From a bacterium (GTDB lineage Bacteria > Bacteroidota > Bacteroidia > Bacteroidales > Muribaculaceae): a stretch of 53,216 bases of DNA. The translations under genes were made by a program, and so were the position numbers. The DNA is taken from the NCBI GenBank assembly GCA_004561555.1, contig SFVH01000004.1:1-53216 (forward strand), given 5' to 3'. This document shows, in pieces, positions 7,088 to 16,478 of the stretch (its first letter is position 1; each line of letters starts with the position of its first letter). Below the pieces are notes generated by a model. The model was not told the DNA's origin and searched no databases. It saw only the letters and a list, made by a program, of their open reading frames with translations.

Positions 7088-10000
7088 TTATTTCTTCACG
7101 ATACGAGCGGTCTTGATGCCAGCTTCGGTGGTGGCTTTCACCACATATACACCGGCAGCGAGGTCAGCCACATTGAGGCTGTTCACACCCTCAGCTTCCT
7201 TCACCTTACTTCCTGCAAGGTTGAAGATTTTCACATTGGCTTCAGCTCCGAAGTGGAGTGTGTCTGCCACCGGGTTAGGATAAATCTTCACATCCTTGTC
7301 GGCAGTGATGTCGCTCACGCCGCCGAAGTTAGAGAAGTGGTTGAAATAGAAGTCGTCAAAGAAGGCAACGAGTCCGGCAGTCACGGTGTGACGTACTGCA
7401 ACATAGATGTCTTGACCGGCATATGCCGAAAGGTCTACGTTAAATTCGTGATATCCCTTTGCCGGGTCGTAGTATTCCATTTTCACCTTTTCCATCACTG
7501 TAGTAAATGTGGAAATGTCGGTAGCCGATTCGGTGCTTACAAGCACTTCAACGCAGTGAGGATTTTCGGGAAGAACAGAGTAGATAGAGTTCCAATTGCG
7601 ACCGTAGAAGCGGAAACTTGAGTTGGCGGTAGCCGTCATCTTTTGGCTGACAATCCAGTCGTTGGCGTCACCGTCGTCGGCGGGAGCGATAGCCACCAGC
7701 ACTTGGTCGCCACTAACGGGATTAAACACGTTGTTCCAATCTTCGTTTTGTTGCACAGAGAAGGCAAATGCTTCAGAGTAGCAAGGATAGTTCATGCCGG
7801 TCATCGCCTTAGTGGCTTTTCTATCCACATCGATGGTGGTGAAGTCGGTGGGTTGCTTGGTGCCCGGAGCATCGCTCTCGAAGTTGTAGTAGCGGATGTC
7901 GGAAGCCAAGGCGTTACCCTTCACCGGCAGAGAGATGGTGTGGCCGCCTTCAAAGGTCACGGTCATTACGTCGTCGACTGCTGCAGCAGTGTCGAGCGCA
8001 TGGAAGGTGATAGTCAAAGGCACTCCTTTCTTGGCCTCAATGATGGTGCCGGCTGAAAGAGTAGTGGTGAAGTTTGACGTGCCAAAGGTCACCGACTCAA
8101 TCTTCATAGCATCACTACCTTCGTTAATCAGCGAGATAGGTTTCTTGGAGGTCACCGAGCTTTGGTAGTTGACAGAGCCGGCATTCCATTCAGCCACGTT
8201 AAACGAAACCTTATGGCTTTCGAGGGGCGCAATCTTCACTAAGTCGAGGCCCACACCGGTGGATTGCATATAGCTGTGGCCCACATATCTCCAACGGAAC
8301 GATACGGTCTTGCCGGCATATTCCGAGAGGTTAGCCACTTGATGATACCACACCTTGTTGTTTTTATCCGAAAGGATGCCTAATTGCTTCCATTCACCGT
8401 TGTCGAAGATTTCGAAGAAGCAAGCATCGATGCCGTCGTCGACGGTTGAAGGATTTTCCACAATGCCACTCTCATCTTTCTCGAGAGCCACCGGCATATC
8501 GTTGCCCCAGTAGAAACTTATTTCCAACGGAGTGTCGGGGAGTTGGAATTCCGCTGTTTCGAGCACTGTAGAAGTCTCTGCGCCGTAGCAATCTGCCGAT
8601 ACGCTCTTCCTGCCCTCAAAGGCATTGACTTCGTTAGAGCTCCAGCGAGTGTATCCGTCTTTGGTGGTGTTCCAGCCCAACGGCGGGAATGTTGCGCCCT
8701 CGAAATCTTGCACGTAGGGGAACGATTTCACCGTTTGGTCGGACATGGTAGTGAAGCTCCAGGTGGAAGCCGCTTCGGCATCGCCCACACTGTTGTAAGC
8801 CACCACACGCCACATATAGGTGGTGTTGTAGTCCAATTGCGGGATGGTGTAGGAGGTGACATTGCCCAGGTCTTCGCCGTTCACTATATTGGTGGCTGCG
8901 ATGTCGGTGCCTACATATAACTTATAGCCCTCGGCAAATTGTGCTTCTTCCCAAGTGAGGGTCACGTTGCGGTTGTACATGTCTTTTGTTCCGTCGGCGG
9001 GAGTGAGCAATGAGACTTTAGATGGCAAGCCTCCTTGTCCATACACTTTCGGAAGGATGATGGCGTCGAGGAAGAACAATGATGTTTCGGGAATATTCTC
9101 CGAGTCCAAAGCCACTTCGCTGAAGGTCCAGCGGAGATAGCAGTTGTCGGATGCCGGAGTGCCGAGGTCAACCACCGGATTAACGATGGCATTGGTCTCC
9201 GATGAAGTCCAAACAACGGTCCAGTTATTTCCGCCGTCTTTCGAAAGCTCAAGATAGATGTCGTTTTCCGGATAGCCTCCTTCAAGGTCAGAGTCAAAAT
9301 CTTCGAAGGCGGTGAATGTCACCGATTGAGCGCCCTCAGAGAGGTCAAGACGCGGCGATATAAGGGTGCTTGCGCTACCTATGCGTGGTCCGGCATATAC
9401 GGAGTAGTCGCCTTCCAAGGCATAACTTATAATATCCCATCCGTCACTGGTCCATCCGGCAGGGATTTTGCCTCCTTCGAAGCTCACATACGAAGCGTCG
9501 GCGGGAAGCATCAGCTTGTTTGCCACCACGCGAAGGGTCACGTCGCCGCCGTTGGTCTTAATCACCACGTTGTCGTCGGTGGCGCTGGTCATTGAGGCTT
9601 GATAAGCCACATAGAAGTTGAGCGTCTCGCCTTTGTCGAGGTTGACCTCGTCTTTATCGATGGTGGTGGTGACACCCTCCGGCAAAACGATGTCGTTGAT
9701 TGTCAGCCCGTTGGTGCCGGTATTTTTCAGTGATATTACTTCCGAATAGACCTTCGAACCCATATACACGTCGCCGAAGTTATACAGACGCTTGTCAAGC
9801 TCTGCCTTCGGGGCCGTTGGCGGAGTGAATTGCTTCACAATCACATCGTCGATATAAAGCACGTTGGCGCATTTCTTAAGCATCTTATACACGAAAGCAA
9901 TTTTCACTGTCTTGCCTTGCCAGCGGCTTAGGTCGAGGGCGGAGTTGTAGATTTGCCATCCGGTCCAGGGGAAGGTGAGCACACCGCTCTCTTTCAAAAT

Positions 10001-10459
10001 GTTGGCATCTTGGAAGGAGAAGATGGTTTCGGCGCCGGCTATATCGTTGTCGACAACCACTCTCACTTGGCAGTCGTATTCTTTGTGTTCCAATGCTGAT
10101 GCCGATGCTGCTTTCCAGTTAAATGATAATTGATAAGTGTTGTCGAGAGTCAATTCCGGAGATAAAAGAATCTCTTCGCGAGGTCCAAAGCCTTTTTCGC
10201 TGTCGCTCTCAAACATTGAGGCGTCGCACGAAGCGCAATGCATACCTGAAATTGTGCCTCTTTCTGTGTAGTAAACATTCCAACGATAAGCGTCCTTTGA
10301 GCCGAGGTAGCTATCGATGGTGGTCCATCCGTCAGGGAAAACGGGGCTGTACGTGTCGGTACTTGCCGTCTCAAATCCCTCATTTAGCAACACTGTCTGA
10401 GCAGATGCTCCAAAGGTCACTGCTCCCATAATCGCTGCTGCGAGATAGAATTTTCTCAT
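7088..10459 (-). CDS. T9SS-exported multidomain surface protein (choice-of-anchor J / fibronectin III)
   Basis: The protein has 1123 residues with a signal peptide (about 1-21, ending ASAQ). Repeated MAM/cleaved-adhesin-like modules begin FEGGKIPAGW or FEGATFPPLGW and end with IDDV or FDDF patches. An Ig/ASH-like module starts YNFGDV near residue 225, a fibronectin III domain lies in the middle (KLYVGTD, YMWRVVAYN), and another ASH-like module follows. The C-terminus IYPNPVAD...GVYVVK...RIVKK is a type A T9SS sorting domain, normally cleaved as the protein is fixed to or released from the cell surface. No catalytic domain is evident, so adhesion or glycan binding is the likeliest role. Confidence 0.88.
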   Translation of the reverse strand: MRKFYLAAAIMGAVTFGASAQTVLLNEGFETASTDTYSPVFPDGWTTIDSYLGSKDAYRWNVYYTERGTISGMHCASCDASMFESDSEKGFGPREEILLSPELTLDNTYQLSFNWKAASASALEHKEYDCQVRVVVDNDIAGAETIFSFQDANILKESGVLTFPWTGWQIYNSALDLSRWQGKTVKIAFVYKMLKKCANVLYIDDVIVKQFTPPTAPKAELDKRLYNFGDVYMGSKVYSEVISLKNTGTNGLTINDIVLPEGVTTTIDKDEVNLDKGETLNFYVAYQASMTSATDDNVVIKTNGGDVTLRVVANKLMLPADASYVSFEGGKIPAGWTSDGWDIISYALEGDYSVYAGPRIGSASTLISPRLDLSEGAQSVTFTAFEDFDSDLEGGYPENDIYLELSKDGGNNWTVVWTSSETNAIVNPVVDLGTPASDNCYLRWTFSEVALDSENIPETSLFFLDAIILPKVYGQGGLPSKVSLLTPADGTKDMYNRNVTLTWEEAQFAEGYKLYVGTDIAATNIVNGEDLGNVTSYTIPQLDYNTTYMWRVVAYNSVGDAEAASTWSFTTMSDQTVKSFPYVQDFEGATFPPLGWNTTKDGYTRWSSNEVNAFEGRKSVSADCYGAETSTVLETAEFQLPDTPLEISFYWGNDMPVALEKDESGIVENPSTVDDGIDACFFEIFDNGEWKQLGILSDKNNKVWYHQVANLSEYAGKTVSFRWRYVGHSYMQSTGVGLDLVKIAPLESHKVSFNVAEWNAGSVNYQSSVTSKKPISLINEGSDAMKIESVTFGTSNFTTTLSAGTIIEAKKGVPLTITFHALDTAAAVDDVMTVTFEGGHTISLPVKGNALASDIRYYNFESDAPGTKQPTDFTTIDVDRKATKAMTGMNYPCYSEAFAFSVQQNEDWNNVFNPVSGDQVLVAIAPADDGDANDWIVSQKMTATANSSFRFYGRNWNSIYSVLPENPHCVEVLVSTESATDISTFTTVMEKVKMEYYDPAKGYHEFNVDLSAYAGQDIYVAVRHTVTAGLVAFFDDFYFNHFSNFGGVSDITADKDVKIYPNPVADTLHFGAEANVKIFNLAGSKVKEAEGVNSLNVADLAAGVYVVKATTEAGIKTARIVKK

Positions 10460-10539
10460 TTTTTGAAAGTATTTATTATTAAATTAAACGTAAATATTCA
10501 CTAATAATTAAATATTTATGCGTAGTTGCAATTCATCAG

Positions 10540-10547
10540 CAAATTTA
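10540..10547 (-). promoter_or_regulatory. Predicted -7 box for the large T9SS cargo gene
   Basis: The reverse strand reads TAAATTTG, matching TAnnTTTG, about 80 nt upstream of the ATG. It lies in a very AT-rich 264-nt intergenic region (10460-10723) in which I see no gene. Confidence 0.45.
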
Positions 10548-10672
10548 GCAAATTAATATCATTTAATAATCATATTTTGCCAAATTAGGCGATTTTTACG
10601 ACAAATTAAACATTTTGGAGCATATATCTTGTGATTTTAATAGAAAAACAATAGTAAATCGCAATTGTTTTG

Positions 10673-10680
10673 TATCTTTG
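10673..10680 (+). promoter_or_regulatory. Predicted -7 box for the SemiSWEET gene
   Basis: TATCTTTG matches TAnnTTTG, 43 nt upstream of the ATG at 10724. No clear -33 TTTG is present at 19-21 nt. Confidence 0.5.
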
Positions 10681-10723
10681 CAACCCTTTTATCAAAAAAC
10701 TATTGCATAAAAATTTTTAACTT

Positions 10724-10999
10724 ATGGACATAGCAAATATTGTAGGCTCGATAGCAGCCGTATGTATGGTGCTTGGCTATATGCCGCAAGCAATCTACAC
10801 TTTGCGCACACACAACACCGATGGAATAGCACTGCCCACATTCCTGCTTATGGGTCTGGGAGGTCTGTTTTTTGCCATTCAGGGCATCTTGGTGGAAAAT
10901 TGGCCCCTTCTTGTCACAAATGCAATCACTACGACTTGCTCATTGATTGTGTTTTGCATAAAAATTTACAACGACTACATCAAGCCGAAAAAGAAATAG
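10724..10999 (+). CDS. SemiSWEET sugar transporter (MtN3/saliva, PQ-loop family)
   Basis: The 91-residue protein has three transmembrane helices, the single triple-helix bundle of SemiSWEETs, which work as homodimers moving mono- or disaccharides by facilitated diffusion. The PQ motif lies in GYMPQ (P21, Q22) at the end of helix 1. The helix 1-2 loop THNTDGI and the Asn in helix 3 (VTNAITT) are family hallmarks. Length is normal. It is monocistronic with its own -7 box and a shared downstream terminator. The sugar specificity cannot be read from sequence. Confidence 0.92.
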   Translation: MDIANIVGSIAAVCMVLGYMPQAIYTLRTHNTDGIALPTFLLMGLGGLFFAIQGILVENWPLLVTNAITTTCSLIVFCIKIYNDYIKPKKK

Positions 11000-11026
11000 G
11001 GAGCTGTCAGAGCAACATATACACAA

Positions 11027-11058
11027 CAAAGCCCCGGCTTTCTTGAGTCGGGGCTTTG
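11027..11058. terminator. Bidirectional GC-rich hairpin terminator
   Basis: CAAAGCCCCG pairs with CGGGGCTTTG across a 12-nt loop. It lies between the SemiSWEET stop and the stop of the reverse-strand Bax-inhibitor gene, so it can serve both. Confidence 0.85.
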
Positions 11059-11081
11059 TCATAGTCTTTGTAATTTCCAAA

Positions 11082-11792
11082 TCAGTCTCTTGAGCCGAAG
11101 ATGCGCAAGAGATAGAGGAAGAGATTGATAAAGTCGAGGTAGAGCGACAATGCGCCGAGGGTGGCAATCTTACCCACGTTGTAGCCATTGCTTTGCATCA
11201 CCATCATCTTTATCTTCTGTGTATCCCACGCAGTGAGCCCGATAAAAATGCCCACACCCACGAGCGAGACAACCCAATCTAATGTCTCGCTTCCCATAAA
11301 GATGTTTACTACCGACGTGATAATCAAGCCAATAAGAGCCATAAACAGGAATGCGCCAAACTTGGAGAGGTCTGCGCGAGTGAGATAGCCGTAGGCCGAC
11401 ATAGCGCCAAACACACCGGCGGTGATAAAGAATGTTTGGGCGATAGTGCTTATCTTAAACACCCAGAATATGGATGCCAACGTCACACCGTTGATTATGG
11501 CATAAACGAAGAAGAGAAGCACCGCCATCGCCGTTGAAATCTTGTTGATTGCTCCGGAGATGCCTATCACGCAAGCAAACTCTGCAATAATCAAGCCCCA
11601 GAAGAATATCTTGTTTCCGAAGATTGCCAACATCAGACTTTCTTGCGATGCCACAAACATTGCGGTGAATGCCGTAGCCAGCAATCCGAGAAACATCCTC
11701 AGATAGACACTGCGCATCACCTTTGCCACGCTTTGCGTATAAACTACGGTCTGCTGACCGTTGCCATCGCTGTAAAAATTGTAGTTGTTCAT
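11082..11792 (-). CDS. Bax inhibitor-1/YccA (UPF0005) family membrane protein
   Basis: From the ATG at 11792 it has 236 residues with about seven transmembrane helices and the conserved C-terminal ALSLYLDFINLFLYLLRI segment of the BI-1/YccA family. Family members act as pH-sensitive calcium leak channels or as modulators of membrane proteases (YccA and FtsH); which applies here is unknown. A TTG four codons upstream is possible but less likely. The gene is 104 nt downstream of argS on the same strand. Confidence 0.92.
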   Translation of the reverse strand: MNNYNFYSDGNGQQTVVYTQSVAKVMRSVYLRMFLGLLATAFTAMFVASQESLMLAIFGNKIFFWGLIIAEFACVIGISGAINKISTAMAVLLFFVYAIINGVTLASIFWVFKISTIAQTFFITAGVFGAMSAYGYLTRADLSKFGAFLFMALIGLIITSVVNIFMGSETLDWVVSLVGVGIFIGLTAWDTQKIKMMVMQSNGYNVGKIATLGALSLYLDFINLFLYLLRIFGSRD

Positions 11793-11896
11793 TTTTTCTT
11801 TCAATACTTAGTTGTTACAAAAATTGTCGTTGTGAAGATAACACCAAATGACTGTATAGGGTTCATTTGTTGAGTTAAATAATCTCAACGAAGCTG

Positions 11897-13687
11897 TTAC
11901 ATACGTTCGGGCACCTCAATGCCGAGCATCCAAAATCCGCGTTTCACAATCTCAGCCACCGTAGCCGACAGCTTCAAGCGGAATGAGCGCACATCGATGT
12001 CAGACTCTTTGAGGATGCTGTAGTCGTGGTAGAATTGATTATATTCTTTCACAAGTTCGTAGACATAGTTGGCTACCAATGCCGGGCTGTAGGTGCGTCC
12101 GGCTTCTTCCACGATTGTAGGGAAGTCGGCAAGACGCTGAATGAGCGACACTTCCTTGTCGTTGGGACTGACATTGTCGGCATTGAAAGTGAGGCTTAAG
12201 CTGTCGGCTTCAGCCTTGCGGAGCACCGAGCGGATGCGTGCGTAGGTGTATTGCACGAAGGGTCCGGTGTTGCCGTTAAAGTCTATAGACTCTTTGGGAT
12301 TGAAGGTCATATTCTTGCGAGGGTCTACTTTTAGGATGAAATATTTCAAAGCTCCGAGACCAATGATTTCCGAAATTTTGTCGGCTTCTTCTTGTGGAAG
12401 GTCGTTGAGCTTGCCCAGCTCCGCACTCATCTCTTTGGCGTTGCTCACCATCGCATCCATTAAGTCGTCGGCATCCACAACGGTGCCTTCGCGGCTCTTC
12501 ATCTTGCCTTCCGGCAGCTCAACCATGCCGTAAGAGAAATGCACAAGGTCTTTACCCCACTTGAATCCGAGGCGGTCGAGAAGCAACGAGAGCACCTGAA
12601 AGTGGTAGTTTTGCTCGTTGCCCACCACATAAATCATCTTGTCGATGGGATAGTCGCGGAAGCGAAGTTTGGCAGTGCCGATGTCTTGTGTCATATACAC
12701 CGATGTGCCGTCGCTGCGAAGCAGGAGCTTGTGGTCAAGGCCATCAGCGGTGAGGTCTGCCCATACGGAGCCATCGTCTTTACGATACATGATGCCCTTT
12801 TCCAATCCTTCAAGCACCTTCTCCTTGCCTTCGAGGTATGTCTCGCTTTCGTAGTAAATCTTGTCGAAATCCACACCGAGTCGCTTGTATGTTTCGTCAA
12901 ATCCGGCATACACCCATTCATTCATTTTTCGCCATAGCGAGCGCACTTCTTCGTCGCCGGCTTCCCATTTACGGAGCATTTCGCGTGCTTCCTTCATCAA
13001 AGGTGATGCTGCTTCAGCCTCTTCTTTAGTCATGCCTTGCTCTTGCAGTTGCTTCAGCTCCTCTTTGTAGTGCTTGTCAAAAGCCACGTAGAAGTCGCCG
13101 ATTAGGTGGTCGCCTTTCATTCCGGTAGAGTCGGGAGTAGCGCCGTTGCCCCATTTCAGCCATGCAAGCATCGACTTGCAGATGTGGATGCCGCGGTCGT
13201 TGACGATATTGGTTTTCACCACTTTGTAGCCGTTAGCCTTCATTATGCGCGACAAGCTGAAGCCCAGCAGGTTATTGCGCACATGACCCAAGTGGAGAGG
13301 CTTGTTGGTGTTGGGCGATGAATATTCAATCATCACCAAAGAGCTGTCGGGCGTCTCGCTGCGGAAGCCGTAGCTGTCGGTCTCAGAGATATGCTTCATC
13401 ACACCGAGCCAGAATTTTGGCTCGATGGTGATGTTAAGAAAGCCGTTGATTACGTTGTAGGCTTTCACCGCCTCGCAATGCGATTGCAGATAGTCGCCGA
13501 TTTCAGTTGCCGTGGCTTGCGGCGACTTGCGTGCGGCTTTCACGAAGGGAAACACCACGATAGTGAGGTTGCCTTCAAACTCTTTCCTTGTAGCCGTGGG
13601 ATTGATGGTTGAGGCTTCTACCTCCAATCCATATAGCGCCTTTAATGCCTCTGCCGTAGCGGCAGAAATAATGTTATCTATCGACAT
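11897..13687 (-). CDS. argS: Arginine--tRNA ligase
   Basis: The class I aminoacyl-tRNA synthetase has 596 residues from the ATG at 13687. The N-terminal Add-1 domain recognises the tRNA D-loop. The HIGH-type motif is in NKPLHLGHVRNN, the catalytic core follows, and the KMSKS equivalent is KMKSREGT. The C-terminal DALR anticodon-binding domain ends EVPERM. A longer frame to 13729 would overlap the predicted -7 box, so the ATG at 13687 is preferred. It is essential for translation. Confidence 0.96.
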   Translation of the reverse strand: MSIDNIISAATAEALKALYGLEVEASTINPTATRKEFEGNLTIVVFPFVKAARKSPQATATEIGDYLQSHCEAVKAYNVINGFLNITIEPKFWLGVMKHISETDSYGFRSETPDSSLVMIEYSSPNTNKPLHLGHVRNNLLGFSLSRIMKANGYKVVKTNIVNDRGIHICKSMLAWLKWGNGATPDSTGMKGDHLIGDFYVAFDKHYKEELKQLQEQGMTKEEAEAASPLMKEAREMLRKWEAGDEEVRSLWRKMNEWVYAGFDETYKRLGVDFDKIYYESETYLEGKEKVLEGLEKGIMYRKDDGSVWADLTADGLDHKLLLRSDGTSVYMTQDIGTAKLRFRDYPIDKMIYVVGNEQNYHFQVLSLLLDRLGFKWGKDLVHFSYGMVELPEGKMKSREGTVVDADDLMDAMVSNAKEMSAELGKLNDLPQEEADKISEIIGLGALKYFILKVDPRKNMTFNPKESIDFNGNTGPFVQYTYARIRSVLRKAEADSLSLTFNADNVSPNDKEVSLIQRLADFPTIVEEAGRTYSPALVANYVYELVKEYNQFYHDYSILKESDIDVRSFRLKLSATVAEIVKRGFWMLGIEVPERM

Positions 13688-13726
13688 ATGATTTCTTATT
13701 TTCTTATTATTAAGGGTTTGAAAGTA

Positions 13727-13734
13727 CAAAGGTA
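13727..13734 (-). promoter_or_regulatory. Predicted -7 box for argS
   Basis: The reverse strand reads TACCTTTG, matching TAnnTTTG, 40 nt upstream of the argS ATG. The flanking 14-mer CAAAGGTAGTGATT is identical at the promoter of the transporter gene at 23472. Confidence 0.6.
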
Positions 13735-13765
13735 GTGATTTTTATTCATCTCCACCTCAATTTTT

Positions 13766-15265
13766 TTACATCATCTTCTCCAATTTGCGTGAAATTACCG
13801 CCAATAAAGCTGCCGACGCAAAGCCCATCAACGCAAAAATCATAAAGAAATCGCTCAAATCGGCTATCTCATAGCCTAAAAACGAGGTGACCTTGTCGTC
13901 GGTTGGATACAGGCTACTTAACACTCCCGCCAATTTGTTGGCTGCCGCCGAACTGAGAAACCACACGCTCATCAGCAGCGACGAGAAGCGCGCCGGCGAC
14001 AAGCGATTGACTATCGACAAGCCTATAGGCTCAAGAAACAGCTCGCCCATGGTGAGCATAAAATACAGGGTGAGAAGCCACATCATGCTCACTTTCTCTG
14101 CTGCTGTGGCTTGACCCACACCAAACGAAATCACCAGATAGCCCACTCCCAACAGTGCCAAGCCCATTGCTTGTTTCATCGTGGCTGCAGGCTCGATGCC
14201 GTGGCGGCGCAAAAAGCCCCACATCACGTTGAAGAGGGGCACGAGCAGCACAATGAGGATGGGATTGACGCTTTGAAAATATGACACCGGTACGGTGTAG
14301 TCGCCAAGTGTGCGGTCGGTTTGCTTTTCGGCAAAAAATGTGAGTGAGGCGCCGCTCTGTTCATATGCCGCCCAAAAGAAAATCACAAAAAATGTGATGG
14401 CATAAATCACCACTATGCGTTTGCGCTCTATTGGTGAGAGACTCCGGTCGAGGATTATCATCAGCGGTACGGCTATCGATACCGAATAGATTGCCGCCCC
14501 GATATAGTCGTTGCCTCCCAAGCGAAATGCGGCAAACAATAACAAGCAGAGCATCACCATCCCAACGATAAATGCCGGCGAACGCTTCTCGCTCTTGTCG
14601 CTCTTGCGGGCGGCAGGAGCAGGCTTCACTCCCACCGGCTCGCCTTTGGGATTGACAAGATATTTGTTTTTGAAAAGATAAAAAATCAAGCCTCCGATAA
14701 TCATGCCGATAGCTGCCGAAAGAAAGCTCCACTTGAAGCCCTCGGGCGACTCGCCGTTGCTCACCCAACCACACCATAAGGGGGCTATCATCGCACCCAT
14801 ATTCACTCCCATATAGAAAATGGAGTAGGCGGTGTCGCGGCGGCTGTCGCTCTTCTCGTAGAGGTCGCCTACAAGCGAACTGATATTCGGCTTGAAGAAG
14901 CCGTTGCCCAAGATGAGGAGACCTAAACCGATATACATCAGCCATGAGGCTTGAGCACTGGTGTAGACGCATGCACTGTAGAACATCAGCAACTGTCCGA
15001 ATGCCATCACTAACGACCCCAACAACACCGACCGGCGGTTGCCCCAATAGCGGTCGGCAAGGAAGCCTCCCAACAATGGAGTGAGGTAGACCAAGCCGGT
15101 ATAGCTGCCGTAGAGTTGCGCTGCCTGTGCTTCGCTCATCAGAAGACATTTCATCAAGTAGAGCACAAACATGGCACGCATACCATAGTAGCTGAATCGT
15201 TCCCACATCTCGGTGAGAAATAACACATATAACCCTTTAGGGTGGGCAATTCCAACTTTTTTCAT
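13766..15265 (-). CDS. POT/PTR2-family proton-dependent oligopeptide transporter
   Basis: The protein has 499 residues with 12-14 helices of the major facilitator fold. The POT signature EMWERFSYYGMRA (the ExxER proton-coupling motif) is in helix 1, GGFLADRYWGNRR follows helix 2, and FSIFYMGVN-type PTR2 residues appear as YSIFYMGVNMGA. It imports di- and tripeptides with protons across the inner membrane. It is a single gene, divergent from the DUF2027-Smr gene. Confidence 0.93.
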   Translation of the reverse strand: MKKVGIAHPKGLYVLFLTEMWERFSYYGMRAMFVLYLMKCLLMSEAQAAQLYGSYTGLVYLTPLLGGFLADRYWGNRRSVLLGSLVMAFGQLLMFYSACVYTSAQASWLMYIGLGLLILGNGFFKPNISSLVGDLYEKSDSRRDTAYSIFYMGVNMGAMIAPLWCGWVSNGESPEGFKWSFLSAAIGMIIGGLIFYLFKNKYLVNPKGEPVGVKPAPAARKSDKSEKRSPAFIVGMVMLCLLLFAAFRLGGNDYIGAAIYSVSIAVPLMIILDRSLSPIERKRIVVIYAITFFVIFFWAAYEQSGASLTFFAEKQTDRTLGDYTVPVSYFQSVNPILIVLLVPLFNVMWGFLRRHGIEPAATMKQAMGLALLGVGYLVISFGVGQATAAEKVSMMWLLTLYFMLTMGELFLEPIGLSIVNRLSPARFSSLLMSVWFLSSAAANKLAGVLSSLYPTDDKVTSFLGYEIADLSDFFMIFALMGFASAALLAVISRKLEKMM

Positions 15266-15287
15266 ATTGTTTGTTTTTTTGTTGGCG

Positions 15288-15295
15288 CAAAATTA
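15288..15295 (-). promoter_or_regulatory. Predicted -7 box for the POT transporter
   Basis: The reverse strand reads TAATTTTG (TAnnTTTG), 22 nt upstream of the start codon. Confidence 0.5.
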
Positions 15296-15367
15296 CTACA
15301 TTTTTTTGATTTTTCATATCATTTTGCTAATGCGATGGACGTGTGTAGTTATTCCGGCAAAAAGTTG

Positions 15368-15375
15368 TATTTTTG
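15368..15375 (+). promoter_or_regulatory. Predicted -7 box for the DUF2027-Smr gene
   Basis: TATTTTTG matches TAnnTTTG 20 nt before the ATG at 15396. This supports that internal ATG over the longer frame, which would start at 15213 inside the divergent transporter. Confidence 0.55.
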
Positions 15376-15395
15376 CGAATAAATTGTTTGAAAAT

Positions 15396-16475
15396 ATGAA
15401 AGTAGGTGATATTGTGCGCTTCCTTAACGCTGTGGGAGGCGGTAAAGTAACTAAGATAGAAGGTAACATTGCATATGTTGAGGAGCCGGATGGGTTTGAA
15501 ACGCCTGTGATGGTGAGAGAGTGTGTGGTGGTGGATGCTGATGGTGGTATGATGCCAAAAAAGAAGTATGGCAGCAATGAGCCGAGTCGCTATGAAGCGC
15601 CCGCAGTGGCTACACCTCAAAAGGCGGTGGCTGCCCCGCCGGTGTTGCCGCCGGTGGAAGAAGTGGAGGGTGGCGATGTGCTCAATGTGGTGCTCGGTTA
15701 TGAGCCGGAAGAGCCTAAGCATCTCAACACCTCTACGTTTGACGCGTCGCTGGTCAACGACAGCAATTATTATCTCTATGTGGTGTATGCCACTCGCGGC
15801 GACGACAAGCAATGGCAATGTCGTTTTGCCGATATCGTGGAGCCTAATATGCAAGTGATTTTGGAAACGCTCTCTCACGACGACCTCCCTCAACGTGAGC
15901 GAATAGTGGTGGAATATGTGGCATTTAAGCGCGACAAGTCTTTCCGATTGAAAAACCCCTCCGCTGTGGAGTTTCGTCTGGATGCCACAAAATTTTATAA
16001 GGTGCATTGCTTCCACGAAAACCCTTATTTCGACAATCCGGTGATTGCCTACGACATTGTGAAAAACGACGTGCCGCAGAGGCAATTGGTGATTGATTCG
16101 AGTGAAATAGAGAGGGCAATGAAGGAAAAGAAGCAAGCCGACAAACCGCAACGTAGACCGGTGGAGAAGCATCATCACAAGCCTAAAGGGGGCGAAATAA
16201 TCGAGGTGGACTTGCACATCAATTCGCTGCTCGACTCCACTGCCGGGATGTCCAACTCTGATATGCTGGGCGTGCAGATGGATGAATTTCGACGGGTGAT
16301 GAAAGATAATGCTATGCGAAAGGGACAGAAAATAGTGTTTATCCATGGCAAGGGCGAAGGGGTGTTGAGAAAGGCTATTGTCGACGAGCTTCATCGCAAG
16401 CATAAGCAATGTGAGGTGCAAGATGCTTCATTCCGTGAATATGGGTTTGGTGCAACTCTTGTGATAATCCACTAA
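15396..16475 (+). CDS. DUF2027 protein with C-terminal Smr domain
   Basis: The 359-residue protein begins MKVGDIVRFLN, a small beta-rich domain that resembles the MutS2/DUF2027 N-terminus. A proline/valine-rich linker follows (about residues 60-90), then the DUF2027 body. The C-terminal Smr domain has EVDLHIN and HGKGEGVLR, the LDxH and HGxGxGxL motifs of Smr endonucleases. Smr domains nick DNA or RNA or act in ribosome rescue, and the target here is unknown. The architecture is common in Bacteroidales. The next gene starts 3 nt later, so the two are likely co-transcribed. Confidence 0.88.
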   Translation: MKVGDIVRFLNAVGGGKVTKIEGNIAYVEEPDGFETPVMVRECVVVDADGGMMPKKKYGSNEPSRYEAPAVATPQKAVAAPPVLPPVEEVEGGDVLNVVLGYEPEEPKHLNTSTFDASLVNDSNYYLYVVYATRGDDKQWQCRFADIVEPNMQVILETLSHDDLPQRERIVVEYVAFKRDKSFRLKNPSAVEFRLDATKFYKVHCFHENPYFDNPVIAYDIVKNDVPQRQLVIDSSEIERAMKEKKQADKPQRRPVEKHHHKPKGGEIIEVDLHINSLLDSTAGMSNSDMLGVQMDEFRRVMKDNAMRKGQKIVFIHGKGEGVLRKAIVDELHRKHKQCEVQDASFREYGFGATLVIIH

Positions 16476-16478
16476 GCT

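Noticed and set aside
15327..16421. 364-codon open frame on the reverse strand
   Set aside because: It mirrors the DUF2027-Smr gene, is extremely His-rich and resembles no family.
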